DNA of 64,000 nucleotides from a gamma proteobacterium HTCC2207 (GTDB lineage Bacteria; Pseudomonadota; Gammaproteobacteria; Pseudomonadales; Porticoccaceae). The DNA lies in contig CAJJAO010000003.1 in the NCBI GenBank assembly GCA_905182265.1, forward strand, positions 1 to 64,000. Reading direction: 5' to 3'. Of the stretch, positions 27,097 through 36,062 are shown one piece after another. A program made the position numbers and the translations under genes. A model generated the notes under the pieces. It made no database searches and had not been told where the DNA came from. It worked only from the letters and a program-made list of their open reading frames with translations. Position 1 is the stretch's first letter; each line of letters starts with the position of its first letter.

Positions 27097-27978
27097 TTAG
27101 TCAGCCTGTTTAGCCGCGTTATCTCTGTCGCGGTTGATGTACCAGACCACCAGCTTACCCAGGCCTATAAACAGCGGGATACTGGCTACCATGGCTATCT
27201 TCCAGTTGATTACAAACCCTAGGAATAAAAACAGTCCTATGCCTGTGGCTAAATTGCGAATGCCTGACTGCAAGCTATCTTCAACCGGCACAACCTGAAG
27301 GATCTCTGCAGGGACTTCTTGGCCCGCATTTAGATAGTTTTTGATAGTTTCAGACTTGATGCGCTCTTTGCGGTATCTGTAGTAGCAAACCACGATCACA
27401 ATAAAGAGAGGTAGGCCAAATATGGCGATAATGGCCACCACACCTTCGGTACCTGTCTCGTAGCCCGTTCCGTTCATTTGAAAGTCTAGGTCTATCTCTA
27501 CTTCCATCTCGTCATCAATATTTTCTAGAGATTGTATTAATGCCTGTTTTTCAGTGTCATCAAGGTCGTCCCATTCAGTGTCCATCAAGCTATCAATGAC
27601 ATTTTTGATCGCCGTAATGCCGTCTCCCGAAGACCTAAATCGAATGACTGTTTTGTCTTCGTCCTGGTCTCCAGTCGTTGCCTGATCATCTGTGTTGGAG
27701 ATATCTAAGGTGGCTGAACCGTCTTGTTGATGTAGGACTTTAACAATTTTTATTTGTTTCCCTGAGCCATCGTCAGTGTTGTAAATAGACACTGTTCTGT
27801 GTTCTTGGTCGGTATTAATATGCAGTACATGCTCTGGCTCTGGCCCTTTAGTAGAGGACGCCGCAGGCGCAGCAATGGCATGGGGCGCGTCAGGTGCAGC
27901 CGGAGTTTCAGTGGCCTGGGTAGGCAGGGCAATCATTACTGTGGCGAGAATAATCGCGCGAAATAGATCTGTATTCAT
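27097..27978 (-). CDS. DUF6249-like membrane protein, first gene of sigma operon
   Basis: A 293-residue envelope protein of unknown function. Signal peptide (about 1–23, ending PTQATE), then a periplasmic region rich in Asp and Thr, then three hydrophobic segments (about 178–200, 244–262 and 265–285) around a cytoplasmic loop YRYRKERIKSETIKNYLNAGQEVPAEIL. This loop-plus-membrane region resembles DUF6249 proteins, often found beside ECF sigma genes. I start at ATG 27978 because GGAG lies six bases upstream; the in-frame ATG at 27990 has no such site. Leads the operon preceded by the promoter at 28135–28167. Confidence 0.82.
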   Translation of the reverse strand: MNTDLFRAIILATVMIALPTQATETPAAPDAPHAIAAPAASSTKGPEPEHVLHINTDQEHRTVSIYNTDDGSGKQIKIVKVLHQQDGSATLDISNTDDQATTGDQDEDKTVIRFRSSGDGITAIKNVIDSLMDTEWDDLDDTEKQALIQSLENIDDEMEVEIDLDFQMNGTGYETGTEGVVAIIAIFGLPLFIVIVVCYYRYRKERIKSETIKNYLNAGQEVPAEILQVVPVEDSLQSGIRNLATGIGLFLFLGFVINWKIAMVASIPLFIGLGKLVVWYINRDRDNAAKQAD

Positions 27979-28134
27979 AGGTATCTCCATGTCTTTTTAG
28001 GGACTTTACTTATTTAAGCGGCCTGCTGGCCTATCTCTTAATACTAGCTCTTACTCACTAGCTCTAATCTCGGCATTCTTGGTGCAAATATTACTCTCAG
28101 TCTTGTCAGGTAATAGATCGCACCCTGTTCAATG

Positions 28135-28167
28135 ATTAAGACGCTGCATGGAGCTCATTTAGATTCA
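28135..28167 (-). promoter_or_regulatory. ECF-type promoter upstream of the sigma operon
   Basis: On the minus strand: TGAATCTAAAT (28167–28157), 13 bases, then CGTCTTAAT (28143–28135). Both blocks and the spacing are identical in the element at 28676–28708, although the spacers differ. CGTC is a common ECF -10 core. It would leave a leader of about 150 bases before the gene at 27978. Confidence 0.65.
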
Positions 28168-28370
28168 AAAACTATCGATCAGATTATTGCATGCTGGTTT
28201 ATGAAACATAAGCCATTGGCAAAAGGCATATGCGGTAACCTAAACAGGAACTATGCAAACCCAAAGCTCTTGAGAGCCTTTGAGTTTGTATGGATGCTAT
28301 TAACTGGGTTTGCCATTGGTCGTGTTAGCCGTTAATTGATCTGCCGCCAATTTATCGGTGCCTCTGTTAT

Positions 28371-28400
28371 GGCTGTAATGAAAAGCTATTCATTACAGCT
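28371..28400. terminator. Hairpin after the 45-residue membrane gene
   Basis: CTGTAATGAA (28373–28382) and TTCATTACAG (28389–28398) form a perfect 10-bp stem with a 6-base loop; one further G–C and a G–T pair extend it. It lies 18 bases beyond the minus-strand stop at 28416. There is no T-tract, so termination is only likely. The remaining spacer 28168–28370 shows no supported gene. Confidence 0.45.
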
Positions 28401-28415
28401 CTTTATAAAAGCTGT

Positions 28416-28553
28416 TTATGAGGGCCTTTTAAGAAAACTCCTGATAAGTGTGTATGACAGGAGCGGCATACCAACAACTGAGACCAAAATTGCAATGGGG
28501 GCGATGTAGATGGTTAAGACTAAGATCAGGGGTTTGATGTGTTCTGCGTTCAT
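28416..28553 (-). CDS. 45-residue membrane protein with ECF-type promoter
   Basis: A short gene: ATG at 28553, TAA at 28416–28418. It begins MNAEHIKPLILVLTIYIAPI and continues through a long hydrophobic stretch (about 8–37) to a basic end, SFLKRPS. GGAG lies eight bases before the ATG, in a leader (ATGGAGAT) that closely matches that of the sigma operon's first gene. The promoter at 28676–28708 duplicates the sigma operon promoter. It is probably a sigma-controlled membrane peptide; function unknown. Confidence 0.65.
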   Translation of the reverse strand: MNAEHIKPLILVLTIYIAPIAILVSVVGMPLLSYTLIRSFLKRPS

Positions 28554-28675
28554 TATTATCTCCATGTCCCTAGGGGACTCATAAAATCAAGCTATGCGCT
28601 TCCGTATACTCTGTTTCCTATGACAGCAAAATTACCCTAAGTACTCCACGGTCATACTTAATAGCAATTTTCATT

Positions 28676-28708
28676 ATTAAGACGCCGCGAAACATCGATT
28701 TAGATTCA
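28676..28708 (-). promoter_or_regulatory. ECF-type promoter upstream of the 45-residue gene
   Basis: TGAATCTAAAT (28708–28698), a 13-base spacer, and CGTCTTAAT (28684–28676) on the minus strand, a perfect match to the boxes at 28135–28167. Similarity extends weakly beyond the -35 (GATTAGATTA, GCATG), suggesting a duplicated regulatory block. It leaves a leader of about 115–120 bases. Confidence 0.65.
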
Positions 28709-28779
28709 AAATATGCGCTGGATTAGATTAATATGCATGACTAAGAAGAATTCACCCATTTGAAGTGGACCCAGACAAT

Positions 28780-29625
28780 ATGAAATTTACAGGTACAGAC
28801 GACTATATCGCCACCGAAGAACTGCAAATGGCAGTCAATGCTGCAGTTACCTTGCAGCGCCCATTACTGATCAAAGGTGAGCCGGGAACCGGAAAAACGA
28901 TGTTGGCAGAAGAAGTGGCTAGCTCCCTAGGTATGCCGTTGCTGTCCTGGCACATTAAATCGACCACTAAAGCCCAGCAGGGCCTTTATGAGTACGATGC
29001 TGTTTCCCGTCTGCGTGATTCCCAGTTGGGTAGCGATAAGGTTCAGGATATCGGTAACTACATTAGAAAGGGCAAGCTGTGGGAAGCCTTTACTGCCGAC
29101 GAGCAGGTAGTTTTGTTGATCGATGAGATCGATAAAGCGGATATCGAATTCCCCAATGACCTGCTTCTTGAGCTAGATAAGATGGAATTCCATGTCTACG
29201 AGACAGGCGAGACTGTTAAAGCAGTGCGCCGTCCTATCGTGATCATCACCAGTAACAATGAAAAAGAGCTGCCAGACGCCTTCTTGCGCCGCTGTTTCTT
29301 CCACTTTATTAACTTCCCGGACCGCATGACCATGCAGCGCATTGTCGATGTGCATTTCCCGAAGATTAAGAAGAAGCTGGTGGACGAAGCTCTGGATATC
29401 TTTTTTGATGTACGCAAAATTCCCGGTCTCAAGAAAAAGCCCTCCACCTCGGAGCTGGTTGATTGGTTGAAGTTAGTGATGTCTGACGATATTCCTGAAG
29501 ATATTTTGACTAATCGCGACCCCACAAAAGCAATTCCGCCATTATATGGCGCGCTGCTTAAAAATGAGCAAGACGTTCACCTGCTAGAGCGGTTGGCGTT
29601 TATGACTCGCCGCGCTGGACAATAA
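28780..29625 (+). CDS. MoxR-family AAA+ ATPase
   Basis: A MoxR-type chaperone ATPase of 281 residues. Walker A GEPGTGKT (33–40), Walker B VVLLIDEIDKAD, sensor 1 IITSNNEKELPDAFLRRC and an arginine-rich lid are present. I start at ATG 28780 because homologues begin MKFTGTDDY; an in-frame GTG lies at 28765. MoxR proteins act with VWA-domain partners to mature enzymes or insert metals, and the next gene encodes such a partner 12 bases downstream. The client is not visible here. Confidence 0.92.
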   Translation: MKFTGTDDYIATEELQMAVNAAVTLQRPLLIKGEPGTGKTMLAEEVASSLGMPLLSWHIKSTTKAQQGLYEYDAVSRLRDSQLGSDKVQDIGNYIRKGKLWEAFTADEQVVLLIDEIDKADIEFPNDLLLELDKMEFHVYETGETVKAVRRPIVIITSNNEKELPDAFLRRCFFHFINFPDRMTMQRIVDVHFPKIKKKLVDEALDIFFDVRKIPGLKKKPSTSELVDWLKLVMSDDIPEDILTNRDPTKAIPPLYGALLKNEQDVHLLERLAFMTRRAGQ

Positions 29626-29637
29626 AAAGCTGATCCC

Positions 29638-30813
29638 ATGCTGATTAACTTCTTTTACACACTCAAGAAGGCCAAGGTTCCTGTTTCTATTCGGGAGCTC
29701 TTGGACCTGCTCAATGCCATGGAAAATAACCTGGCCTTTGGTTCGATTGATGACTTTTACCTGCTGGCCCGTACCGTCATGGTCAAAGATGAGAAGTATT
29801 ACGATCGTTTTGACAAAGCCTTCGGGGCCTACTTCAAAAACCTCGAGAATATCGAGGGGATTGTTGAAGCATTAATTCCCGAAGACTGGATGCGTAAAGA
29901 GTTTGAAAAGCATTTTACCGATGAAGAAAAAGCCAAAATCGAAAGCCTAGGCGGTCTAGAAAAGCTAATTGAGGAGTTTAAAAAACGCCTCGAAGAGCAA
30001 CAGAAACGCCATGAAGGTGGTAACAAATGGGTGGGTACCAATGGTACTTCGCCCTTTGGTCACGGCGGTTTTAACCCTGAAGGTATACGTATTGGTGGTC
30101 CGGGAGGTAAGGGTACTGCGGTCAAAGTGTGGGACGAGCGTCAGTACCAAGACCTCGATGACTCTGTTGAAATTGGTACACGTAATATTAAGGTGGCCCT
30201 GCGTCGTCTGCGCAAATTTGCCCGTGAGGGTTCTGCCGACCAGCTAGATTTAGATGACACCATTAGAAGCACCGCGCGAAATGCCGGTTATCTTGACATT
30301 AAGATGGTACCAGAGCGGCACAATGCCGTAAAAGTACTTATCTTCTTTGATATAGGCGGTTCTATGGACCCCTATGTTCGTCTTTGTGAAGAGCTTTTTT
30401 CGGCGGCTAAAACAGAGTTTAAACACCTTGAATACTTCTATTTTCACAACTGCATGTACGACTATGTTTGGAAAGATAACCACCGTCGTCGGGAAGAGCA
30501 GATGTCGGTTTTTGATCTGATGCACAAGTATTCATCGGACTACAAGGTGATCTATGTGGGGGACGCCAGCATGGCACCTTACGAAGTCACCAGCCCCGGT
30601 GGCAGTGTTGAATATCACAATGAAGAGTCTGGCGCGGTTTGGATGCATCGCATGGCCGAGACCTACGATAAATTAATTTGGATAAACCCGGTACAAGAAA
30701 AATACTGGGAATACACACCCTCAATTCAAATGCTCAAAGAGCTGGTTGAGGACAAGATGTTCCCAATGACGCTGGCGGGTTTGGAAAAAGGTATGGCAAG
30801 GCTTTCTAGATGA
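29638..30813 (+). CDS. VWA-domain (CoxE-like) protein
   Basis: A 391-residue partner of the MoxR ATPase. The N-terminus MLINFFYTLKKAKVPVSIRELLDLL is typical of the CoxE-like family. A Gly-rich linker (about 120–165) leads to a C-terminal VWA domain with the metal-binding motif DIGGSMD from residue 238 (DxGxS). The first Ser of the usual DxSxS is replaced by Gly, common in this family. The last codons start a tandem repeat that continues past the stop. Confidence 0.9.
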   Translation: MLINFFYTLKKAKVPVSIRELLDLLNAMENNLAFGSIDDFYLLARTVMVKDEKYYDRFDKAFGAYFKNLENIEGIVEALIPEDWMRKEFEKHFTDEEKAKIESLGGLEKLIEEFKKRLEEQQKRHEGGNKWVGTNGTSPFGHGGFNPEGIRIGGPGGKGTAVKVWDERQYQDLDDSVEIGTRNIKVALRRLRKFAREGSADQLDLDDTIRSTARNAGYLDIKMVPERHNAVKVLIFFDIGGSMDPYVRLCEELFSAAKTEFKHLEYFYFHNCMYDYVWKDNHRRREEQMSVFDLMHKYSSDYKVIYVGDASMAPYEVTSPGGSVEYHNEESGAVWMHRMAETYDKLIWINPVQEKYWEYTPSIQMLKELVEDKMFPMTLAGLEKGMARLSR

Positions 30814-30955
30814 AAATGCGAAGGCTTTTTAGATGAACGCGCGAAGGCTCTCTATATAAAGACGCGAAGGCTCTTTAGATGAACGCGCGAAGGCTCTCTA
30901 TATAAAATTGGCAAGGCCATCTAAACAAACGCGTGAAGGCTCTCTAGATAGAACA
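30796..30955 (+). repeat. Seven-unit repeat extending from the VWA gene's 3' end
   Basis: Units of 21–24 bases beginning GCGAAGGCTCTTTAGATGAAC (variants alternate with GCGAAGGCTCTCTATATAAAG). The first unit is the last codons plus stop of the VWA gene (GCAAGGCTTTCTAGATGA, 30796–30813). Alternation of two variants gives a higher-order period near 46 bases. It fills most of the 224-bp gap before the acyl-CoA ligase gene. Confidence 0.9.
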
Positions 30956-31037
30956 ACCCTTTTAGAAAAAAGGCTTCTAGCGGGGTAGCAATGTTAAGAC
31001 TTTAGATAATAACAATAATTAATTCAGGTGAATCTAT

Positions 31038-32738
31038 ATGCGGGTGCAAGAAGCCGTAAAAAAAGCACAGAAGAGAATAGGTCTCAGTGCCAAACAGCCG
31101 GCCCTACCGGCCAAGACGTTACTTGAGTTATGGCAGCAGTCTGTCGCCGACTCCAACGACAGACCCGCCTACACCTGCCTAGGTCAAACATTAACCTATG
31201 GTGAGGTCGACCAGATTGCTCGCCGCGTCGCCAGCTACTTTCAGAAGCAGCTGAAATTAGTGCACGGCGATCGCATTGCGATTCAGTTACCTAACCTGAT
31301 GCAGTACCCTGTGGTTGTGATAGCCGCCTGGAAGCTAGGTTTGGTGATTGTGAATACCAACCCTATGTACACTGTGCGTGAGTTGGTTCACCAGTTTAAT
31401 GATGCCAACGTAAAAGCAGTGGTGGTGTTAGATCAGTTTTATGAAACCCTGTGCGAAGCTCTACCAAATACGTCTATTGAGCATGTGATTGTTACCCGCC
31501 CGGTGGACCTATTGCCGCAGCCCAAAAGAGGGCTGCTCAGTACCGCCATGAAAATGATGGGCAAAAGACCCTCACTGCCAAAGGGTGATTGGATTCCATT
31601 CCCTCAGTTGCTGACGGGTAGCAGTAATTATTCTGTTCATCGTGCGGACCTAGACGATATCTGCGCTCTGCAGTACACCGGCGGCACCACTGGAGCGTCC
31701 AAGGGCGTTATGCTCACCCAGCGGACTATTATGTCCAATATCGCCCAGTCCTTGGCGGTGATTGATATCCTCGAAGATTCGATCAAGTACAGCGTGGCTG
31801 TTGCGCCGCTGCCGATCTACCATATTTATGCTTTTTCTCTGTGTATGGGTTTAATGCCTGCCACTCGCGGCCACTCGATACTGATTCCTGATCCACGTAA
31901 TATTCCGGCCTTTGTCCGTGCCATTAAGGGTTTTAAGTTTGAGATTTTTTGCGGCCTCAATTCATTGTTCGTCGCTCTATTACAGGACCGCGAATTCCAG
32001 CGCCTGGACTTCTCTCGCTTGCGCATGACATTGTCTGGTGGCATGGCTCTAATGGAAGCAGTTGCCCATGACTGGGAAAAGGTTACCGGCTGTGTGGTCA
32101 GTGAAGGCTACGGTATGACCGAGTCATCCCCAGTGATCTCCATGAACCCTTCAGGCCATGAAAAGATTGGTACTGCCGGTATTCCTATTCCCGGCACCGA
32201 GATTAAGGTAGTTAACGAAGCTGGTGTTGAGCAAGAAGTTGGCGGTATTGGCGAGCTCTGTGTGCGCGGCGATCAAGTCATGAAAGGCTATTGGCAGCGT
32301 CAAGAGCAGACTGACGAAGTCATTATTAATGGTTGGTTGCACACGGGTGATATCGTAGAAGTCGATGAACAGGGCTACATTAAAATCGTCGACCGCCTAA
32401 AAGATATGATTATTGTCTCTGGCTTTAATGTGTACCCCAACGAGCTAGAGCAGGTCTTAACCACTCACCCGGATGTTGTGCAGTGCGCGGCCATTGGCGT
32501 CGCTGACGCTAAAGCCGGTGAGGTAGTAAAAATGTTTGTGGTTAGCACCAACGCCGATCTTAATGCAGACCATGTGATCGCGTTCTGTAAAGACAATATG
32601 GCTGGCTATAAGGTACCTAAGTTTGTCGAATTCCGCGCTGAACTGCCCATGACCAATGTGGGCAAAGTACTGCGCAAAGATTTGAAAGCCGAAGAAAAAG
32701 AAAAGGGCAAAGCCAGTACAGTGACTGAAACTGCCTAG
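31038..32738 (+). CDS. Long-chain fatty acid–CoA ligase (FadD-type)
   Basis: An adenylate-forming enzyme of 566 residues that activates fatty acids to acyl-CoA with ATP. The P-loop-like motif LQYTGGTTGASKGVML is near 211–226, the core motif GYGMTESSPVISMN near 356–369, and the hinge LHTGDIVEVDEQGYIKIVDRLKDMIIVSGFNVYP identifies the FadD clade. A C-terminal lysine in NVGKVLRKDLK would be the catalytic one. AGGTGA precedes the ATG. It stands in its own unit between two repeat arrays. Confidence 0.93.
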   Translation: MRVQEAVKKAQKRIGLSAKQPALPAKTLLELWQQSVADSNDRPAYTCLGQTLTYGEVDQIARRVASYFQKQLKLVHGDRIAIQLPNLMQYPVVVIAAWKLGLVIVNTNPMYTVRELVHQFNDANVKAVVVLDQFYETLCEALPNTSIEHVIVTRPVDLLPQPKRGLLSTAMKMMGKRPSLPKGDWIPFPQLLTGSSNYSVHRADLDDICALQYTGGTTGASKGVMLTQRTIMSNIAQSLAVIDILEDSIKYSVAVAPLPIYHIYAFSLCMGLMPATRGHSILIPDPRNIPAFVRAIKGFKFEIFCGLNSLFVALLQDREFQRLDFSRLRMTLSGGMALMEAVAHDWEKVTGCVVSEGYGMTESSPVISMNPSGHEKIGTAGIPIPGTEIKVVNEAGVEQEVGGIGELCVRGDQVMKGYWQRQEQTDEVIINGWLHTGDIVEVDEQGYIKIVDRLKDMIIVSGFNVYPNELEQVLTTHPDVVQCAAIGVADAKAGEVVKMFVVSTNADLNADHVIAFCKDNMAGYKVPKFVEFRAELPMTNVGKVLRKDLKAEEKEKGKASTVTETA

Positions 32739-32801
32739 AGCGGGAGAAAGAGCCTAGAGCAGGAGAAAGTGCCTACAGCGGGATAAAGAGCCTAGAGCAA
32801 C
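32733..32801 (+). repeat. 19-bp repeat crossing the acyl-CoA ligase stop codon
   Basis: GCCTAGAGCGGGAGAAAGA (32733–32751, with stop TAG at 32736–32738), then copies starting at 32752 and 32771 and a partial at 32790. The period is exactly 19, with two to three differences per copy. Confidence 0.92.
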
Positions 32802-32863
32802 TTGCCGCTGTTATTGGCTCGCTAAACAAGGCAAAATATAGCCTGAATTTTTAGGGATATATT

Positions 32864-33427
32864 ATGCGACTCATTATCGGTATTTCCGGATCAAGTGGCG
32901 TTATCTATGGCATCAGAATGCTAGAGATGCTCGCCGCCTGTGATGATGTAGAGACCCATCTTATTCTCAGTGGTGCCGCGCGCATGAATATCGGCATCGA
33001 GACCGACTGGAAAGTTGAAGATGTCGAAGCCCTAGCTGACGTTGTCCATAACAACAAAAATATCGGTGCCAGTATTGCCAGTGGCTCGTTCAAGACCGCC
33101 GGCATGATCGTCGTTCCCTGTTCCATGAAAACCCTCTCAGGCATTGCCAATTCCTATGCCGATAATCTGATTGTGCGCGCTGCCGATGTGATTTTAAAAG
33201 AACGTCGCAAGCTAGTGATCATGCCTCGGGAATCGCCACTGCATACAGGTCATTGCGAGTTGATGCTTAAGGTGAGCCAAATCGGCGCCATACTCTGCCC
33301 ACCGTCGCCTGCCTTTTATACCAACCCTAAAACTATCGACGATATCATTAATCATTCAGTGGCTCGTATCCTCGACCTGTTTGATATTGAATCCGAAAGC
33401 CTTAAGCGCTGGCAGGGAAATGTCTAA
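32864..33427 (+). CDS. ubiX: Flavin prenyltransferase, UbiX/Pad1 family
   Basis: Attaches a dimethylallyl group to FMN to give the prenyl-FMN cofactor of UbiD-type decarboxylases used in ubiquinone synthesis. The N-terminus MRLIIGISGSSGVIYGIRMLEML is the FMN-binding loop. VPCSMKTLSGIANSYADNLIVRAADVILKERRKLVIMPRESPLHTGH includes the conserved Arg-Glu-x-Pro-Leu-His. Length 187 is normal. AGGGA precedes the ATG. It overlaps the next gene by 8 bases. Confidence 0.92.
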   Translation: MRLIIGISGSSGVIYGIRMLEMLAACDDVETHLILSGAARMNIGIETDWKVEDVEALADVVHNNKNIGASIASGSFKTAGMIVVPCSMKTLSGIANSYADNLIVRAADVILKERRKLVIMPRESPLHTGHCELMLKVSQIGAILCPPSPAFYTNPKTIDDIINHSVARILDLFDIESESLKRWQGNV

Positions 33428-33905
33428 AGATTTCAGTCGCTTACATAAGTTTGTTGAGTCCGAGTCTGTACTGACAATTGCCACTGCAGATGCCTGTGGG
33501 TCCTGGTCAGCACCGGTGCTCTATGTGGCTGATACCAGTGCTGAGCCGTTTACCCTGTACTTTTTGTCCTCGGCTAATAGTCGCCACGTTAAAAGTTTAC
33601 CGGTCGATGGTGCCGCGGCAGTCTCTATCTATTCGGACTATGATGGCAACTGGCAATCTATCTGCGGAGCACAGATTAACGGAACCATAGCGCAGGTAAC
33701 AGAGCAGGAACGCGGCGCAGTTGCCGATCGCTATTTTGCCCGGTTTCCCGAGATAAAAACCCTGATCGACAACCCGCAGACAAAGCAGGAAGAGCTAATT
33801 GGTGCAGCTTTTGGGCGCAGCAATTTTTTCCGTGTCAGCCCTTCGTTTATTCGTTTTACCAATAATGGTGACAGCTTCGCAGGCCGCACCGAGTGGCAGC
33901 TGTAA
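33420..33905 (+). CDS. PNPOx-like (flavin-binding split barrel) protein
   Basis: A 161-residue split-barrel protein of the pyridoxamine-phosphate-oxidase superfamily. KFVESESVLTIATADACGSWSAPVLYVAD and LYFLSSANSRHVKSLPVDGAAAVSIYSD match the FMN-binding fold. The ATG at 33420 sits inside the end of ubiX (8-base overlap) with CAGGGA just before it; an upstream in-frame ATG at 33381 would overlap ubiX more and lacks a site. The actual substrate is unknown. Translational coupling with ubiX hints at a flavin-related role, but only as inference. Confidence 0.85.
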   Translation: MSKDFSRLHKFVESESVLTIATADACGSWSAPVLYVADTSAEPFTLYFLSSANSRHVKSLPVDGAAAVSIYSDYDGNWQSICGAQINGTIAQVTEQERGAVADRYFARFPEIKTLIDNPQTKQEELIGAAFGRSNFFRVSPSFIRFTNNGDSFAGRTEWQL

Positions 33906-33941
33906 ACTCACATTCTCTAGCCAACTACAGAAACCCCGAAC

Positions 33942-35768
33942 ATGACGCAAAAGGCAGTAGAGATATTAAATAGCCTATATGGCTATGACAGTTTTCGTGG
34001 GCACCAGGCGGACATTATTGACCATGTTAGCGCTGGTAATAATGCGCTAGTGCTAATGCCTACCGGTGGTGGTAAGTCGATCTGTTACCAGATCCCCTCT
34101 ATGCTTAGAGATGGCGTGGGTATTATTATTTCACCGCTTATCGCCCTAATGCAGGACCAGGTTGGCGCCATGCAACAGCTGGGCGTCAAAGCGGCATTTT
34201 TAAACTCGACCCTGTCCCACATCGAACAGAACCAGATTGAACAGCAGCTATTGTCTGGTGACTTGGACTTACTGTATATCGCGCCGGAGCGGTTAATTCA
34301 GTCCTATACTCTGGATCTGCTGAGTCGCTGTAAACTGGCACTGTTTGCCATTGATGAGGCCCACTGTGTGTCCCAATGGGGCCACGACTTTCGTGCTGAC
34401 TACCTATCGCTAAGTCTGCTCAGCGAACGATTCCCAAACATACCGCGTATCGCACTGACCGCCACCGCGGACATTCGCACCCGCAAAGAGATTATTGAGC
34501 GCCTGTCGCTGACGGGAGCCAAGGCCTATATCAGTGGTTTTGATCGGCCCAATATTCGCTATGCTATCGCCAACAAAACTACGCCTAAAAAGCAGCTATT
34601 GGCGTTTTTACAACAGCGCAAGCAGGAAGCCGGTATTGTCTATTGCCTGTCTCGTAAAAAAGTCGAAGACACGGCGCAGTGGTTGAGCGAGCAGGGGTTT
34701 AACGCCTTGCCCTATCATGCAGGCTTGCCCGCGCAGCTGCGGCAAACCCATCAGAACCGCTTTTTGCGAGAAGACGGCGTCATTATTGTGGCGACCATTG
34801 CCTTTGGTATGGGTATCGATAAGCCAGATGTTCGCTTTGTCGCCCATTTGGATTTGCCCAAAAGCATCGAGGCCTATTATCAAGAGACCGGGCGAGCAGG
34901 GCGGGATGGTCAGCCAGCGGATGCTTGGATGATCTATGGCTTACAGGATGTTGTGCGTCTGCAACAGATGGCTCAGGGGTCTGACGGCTCCGAACAGTTT
35001 AAACGCGCCGAGCGGCATAAATTAGACGCCATGTTAGGTCTGTGCGAAGTGACCAGCTGTCGACGCAAGGTGTTGCTGTCTTATTTTGCGGACGAGGCTC
35101 CCAATCAATGTGGCAACTGCGATAACTGCCAGCTACCCCCAGAAACCTGGGACGCTACTGTGGCGGCACAAAAAGTATTGTCCTGCGTGTATCGTACTGG
35201 CCAGAGATTTGGTGTGGTCCATGTAATGGATGTACTGCAGGGCAAGGAAAATGACAAAGTCCTGCAATATGGGCATCAGCAGTTAAGTACCTTTGGTATT
35301 GGCAGTGACATTCATGAGTCTCAGTGGCGCTCGGTGATTCGCCAGCTGGTGGTGCGCGGGTTTCTGCGTGTAGACCTTGAGGGCTACAGCGCACTGCAAC
35401 TCACGGATATCTGTCGGCCAGTGTTAAAAGGGGAGCAATTACTGCATCTTCGCAAGGAGGAGCTTAAGGCCCCTTCGACTAAAAAGGGTGCTGCGAAGTC
35501 TTATAAAAAGACTCAGATTTCTCTGGAAGATCAGGAGCTGTGGGACGAGCTGCGAGAGTGCAGAAAATACCTTGCCGAGGAGCACAATGTGCCGCCCTAT
35601 GTGATTTTTCACGACGCGACCCTAAAGGAGATGCTTGAGGTAATGCCTATGTCGGGGTCAGAGTTGTTGAGCCTCACTGGCGTGGGTGAAAGTAAGCTTG
35701 AAAAGTATGGGGCAGATTTCATTGAGATTATTTGCCGGTACGCCGAGACGGCGGGTGCAAAAACCTAG
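33942..35768 (+). CDS. recQ: ATP-dependent DNA helicase RecQ
   Basis: A 3'–5' superfamily-2 helicase for recombination and fork repair. Motif [10 protein letters not shown] (38–46), DEAH box [23 protein letters not shown], and motif [14 protein letters not shown] are present. The RQC zinc cluster ([15 protein letters not shown] … CGNCDNC), a winged helix and a C-terminal HRDC domain follow. At 608 residues it matches E. coli RecQ. ATG 33942 follows the PNPOx-like gene by 36 bases. Confidence 0.96.
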   Translation: MTQKAVEILNSLYGYDSFRGHQADIIDHVSAGNNALVLMPTGGGKSICYQIPSMLRDGVGIIISPLIALMQDQVGAMQQLGVKAAFLNSTLSHIEQNQIEQQLLSGDLDLLYIAPERLIQSYTLDLLSRCKLALFAIDEAHCVSQWGHDFRADYLSLSLLSERFPNIPRIALTATADIRTRKEIIERLSLTGAKAYISGFDRPNIRYAIANKTTPKKQLLAFLQQRKQEAGIVYCLSRKKVEDTAQWLSEQGFNALPYHAGLPAQLRQTHQNRFLREDGVIIVATIAFGMGIDKPDVRFVAHLDLPKSIEAYYQETGRAGRDGQPADAWMIYGLQDVVRLQQMAQGSDGSEQFKRAERHKLDAMLGLCEVTSCRRKVLLSYFADEAPNQCGNCDNCQLPPETWDATVAAQKVLSCVYRTGQRFGVVHVMDVLQGKENDKVLQYGHQQLSTFGIGSDIHESQWRSVIRQLVVRGFLRVDLEGYSALQLTDICRPVLKGEQLLHLRKEELKAPSTKKGAAKSYKKTQISLEDQELWDELRECRKYLAEEHNVPPYVIFHDATLKEMLEVMPMSGSELLSLTGVGESKLEKYGADFIEIICRYAETAGAKT

Positions 35769-35869
35769 GTCTGCATCTGTAGTCTCAAGGTCCTTTTATC
35801 AAGGTCGCATCATCTAGATACCCGCCCCAACCCTGATCACAGATTGTTAGCCTTATATTGCTGCGGGCT

Positions 35870-35960
35870 AACATGGAGAGGGCTAGCTTAGAAAGTGCTA
35901 GCTTAAAAAGTGCTAGCTTAAAAAGTGCTAGCTTGGAGAGGGCTAGCTTGGAGAGTACCG
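35870..35960. repeat. GTGCTAGCTTAAAAA tandem array
   Basis: Five to six units of about 15–16 bases, such as GTGCTAGCTTAAAAA and GGGCTAGCTTGGAGA, in the recQ to DsbA-like spacer. Each unit contains GCTAGC, a perfect palindrome. The remainder of 35769–36062 holds no gene I can support. Confidence 0.85.
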
Positions 35961-36062
35961 CTTAAATAATTAGCACTATCTATGTCACTTTATTTCCTAA
36001 GCGTAAACTGATAACTTAACCTCTGTTTAAAAAAACAATAATAATCAATTGAGAGGCTGGGT

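Noticed and set aside
28132..28335. 67-codon plus-strand ORF beginning MIKTLHGAHLDSK
   Set aside because: Its first codons are the ECF promoter block shared with 28676–28708, where the same frame soon stops; no ribosome site is near. A promoter explains the conservation better.
30796..30955. Possible CRISPR or attenuator array
   Set aside because: Repeats are contiguous with no spacers, and the founder is the coding 3' end of the upstream gene.
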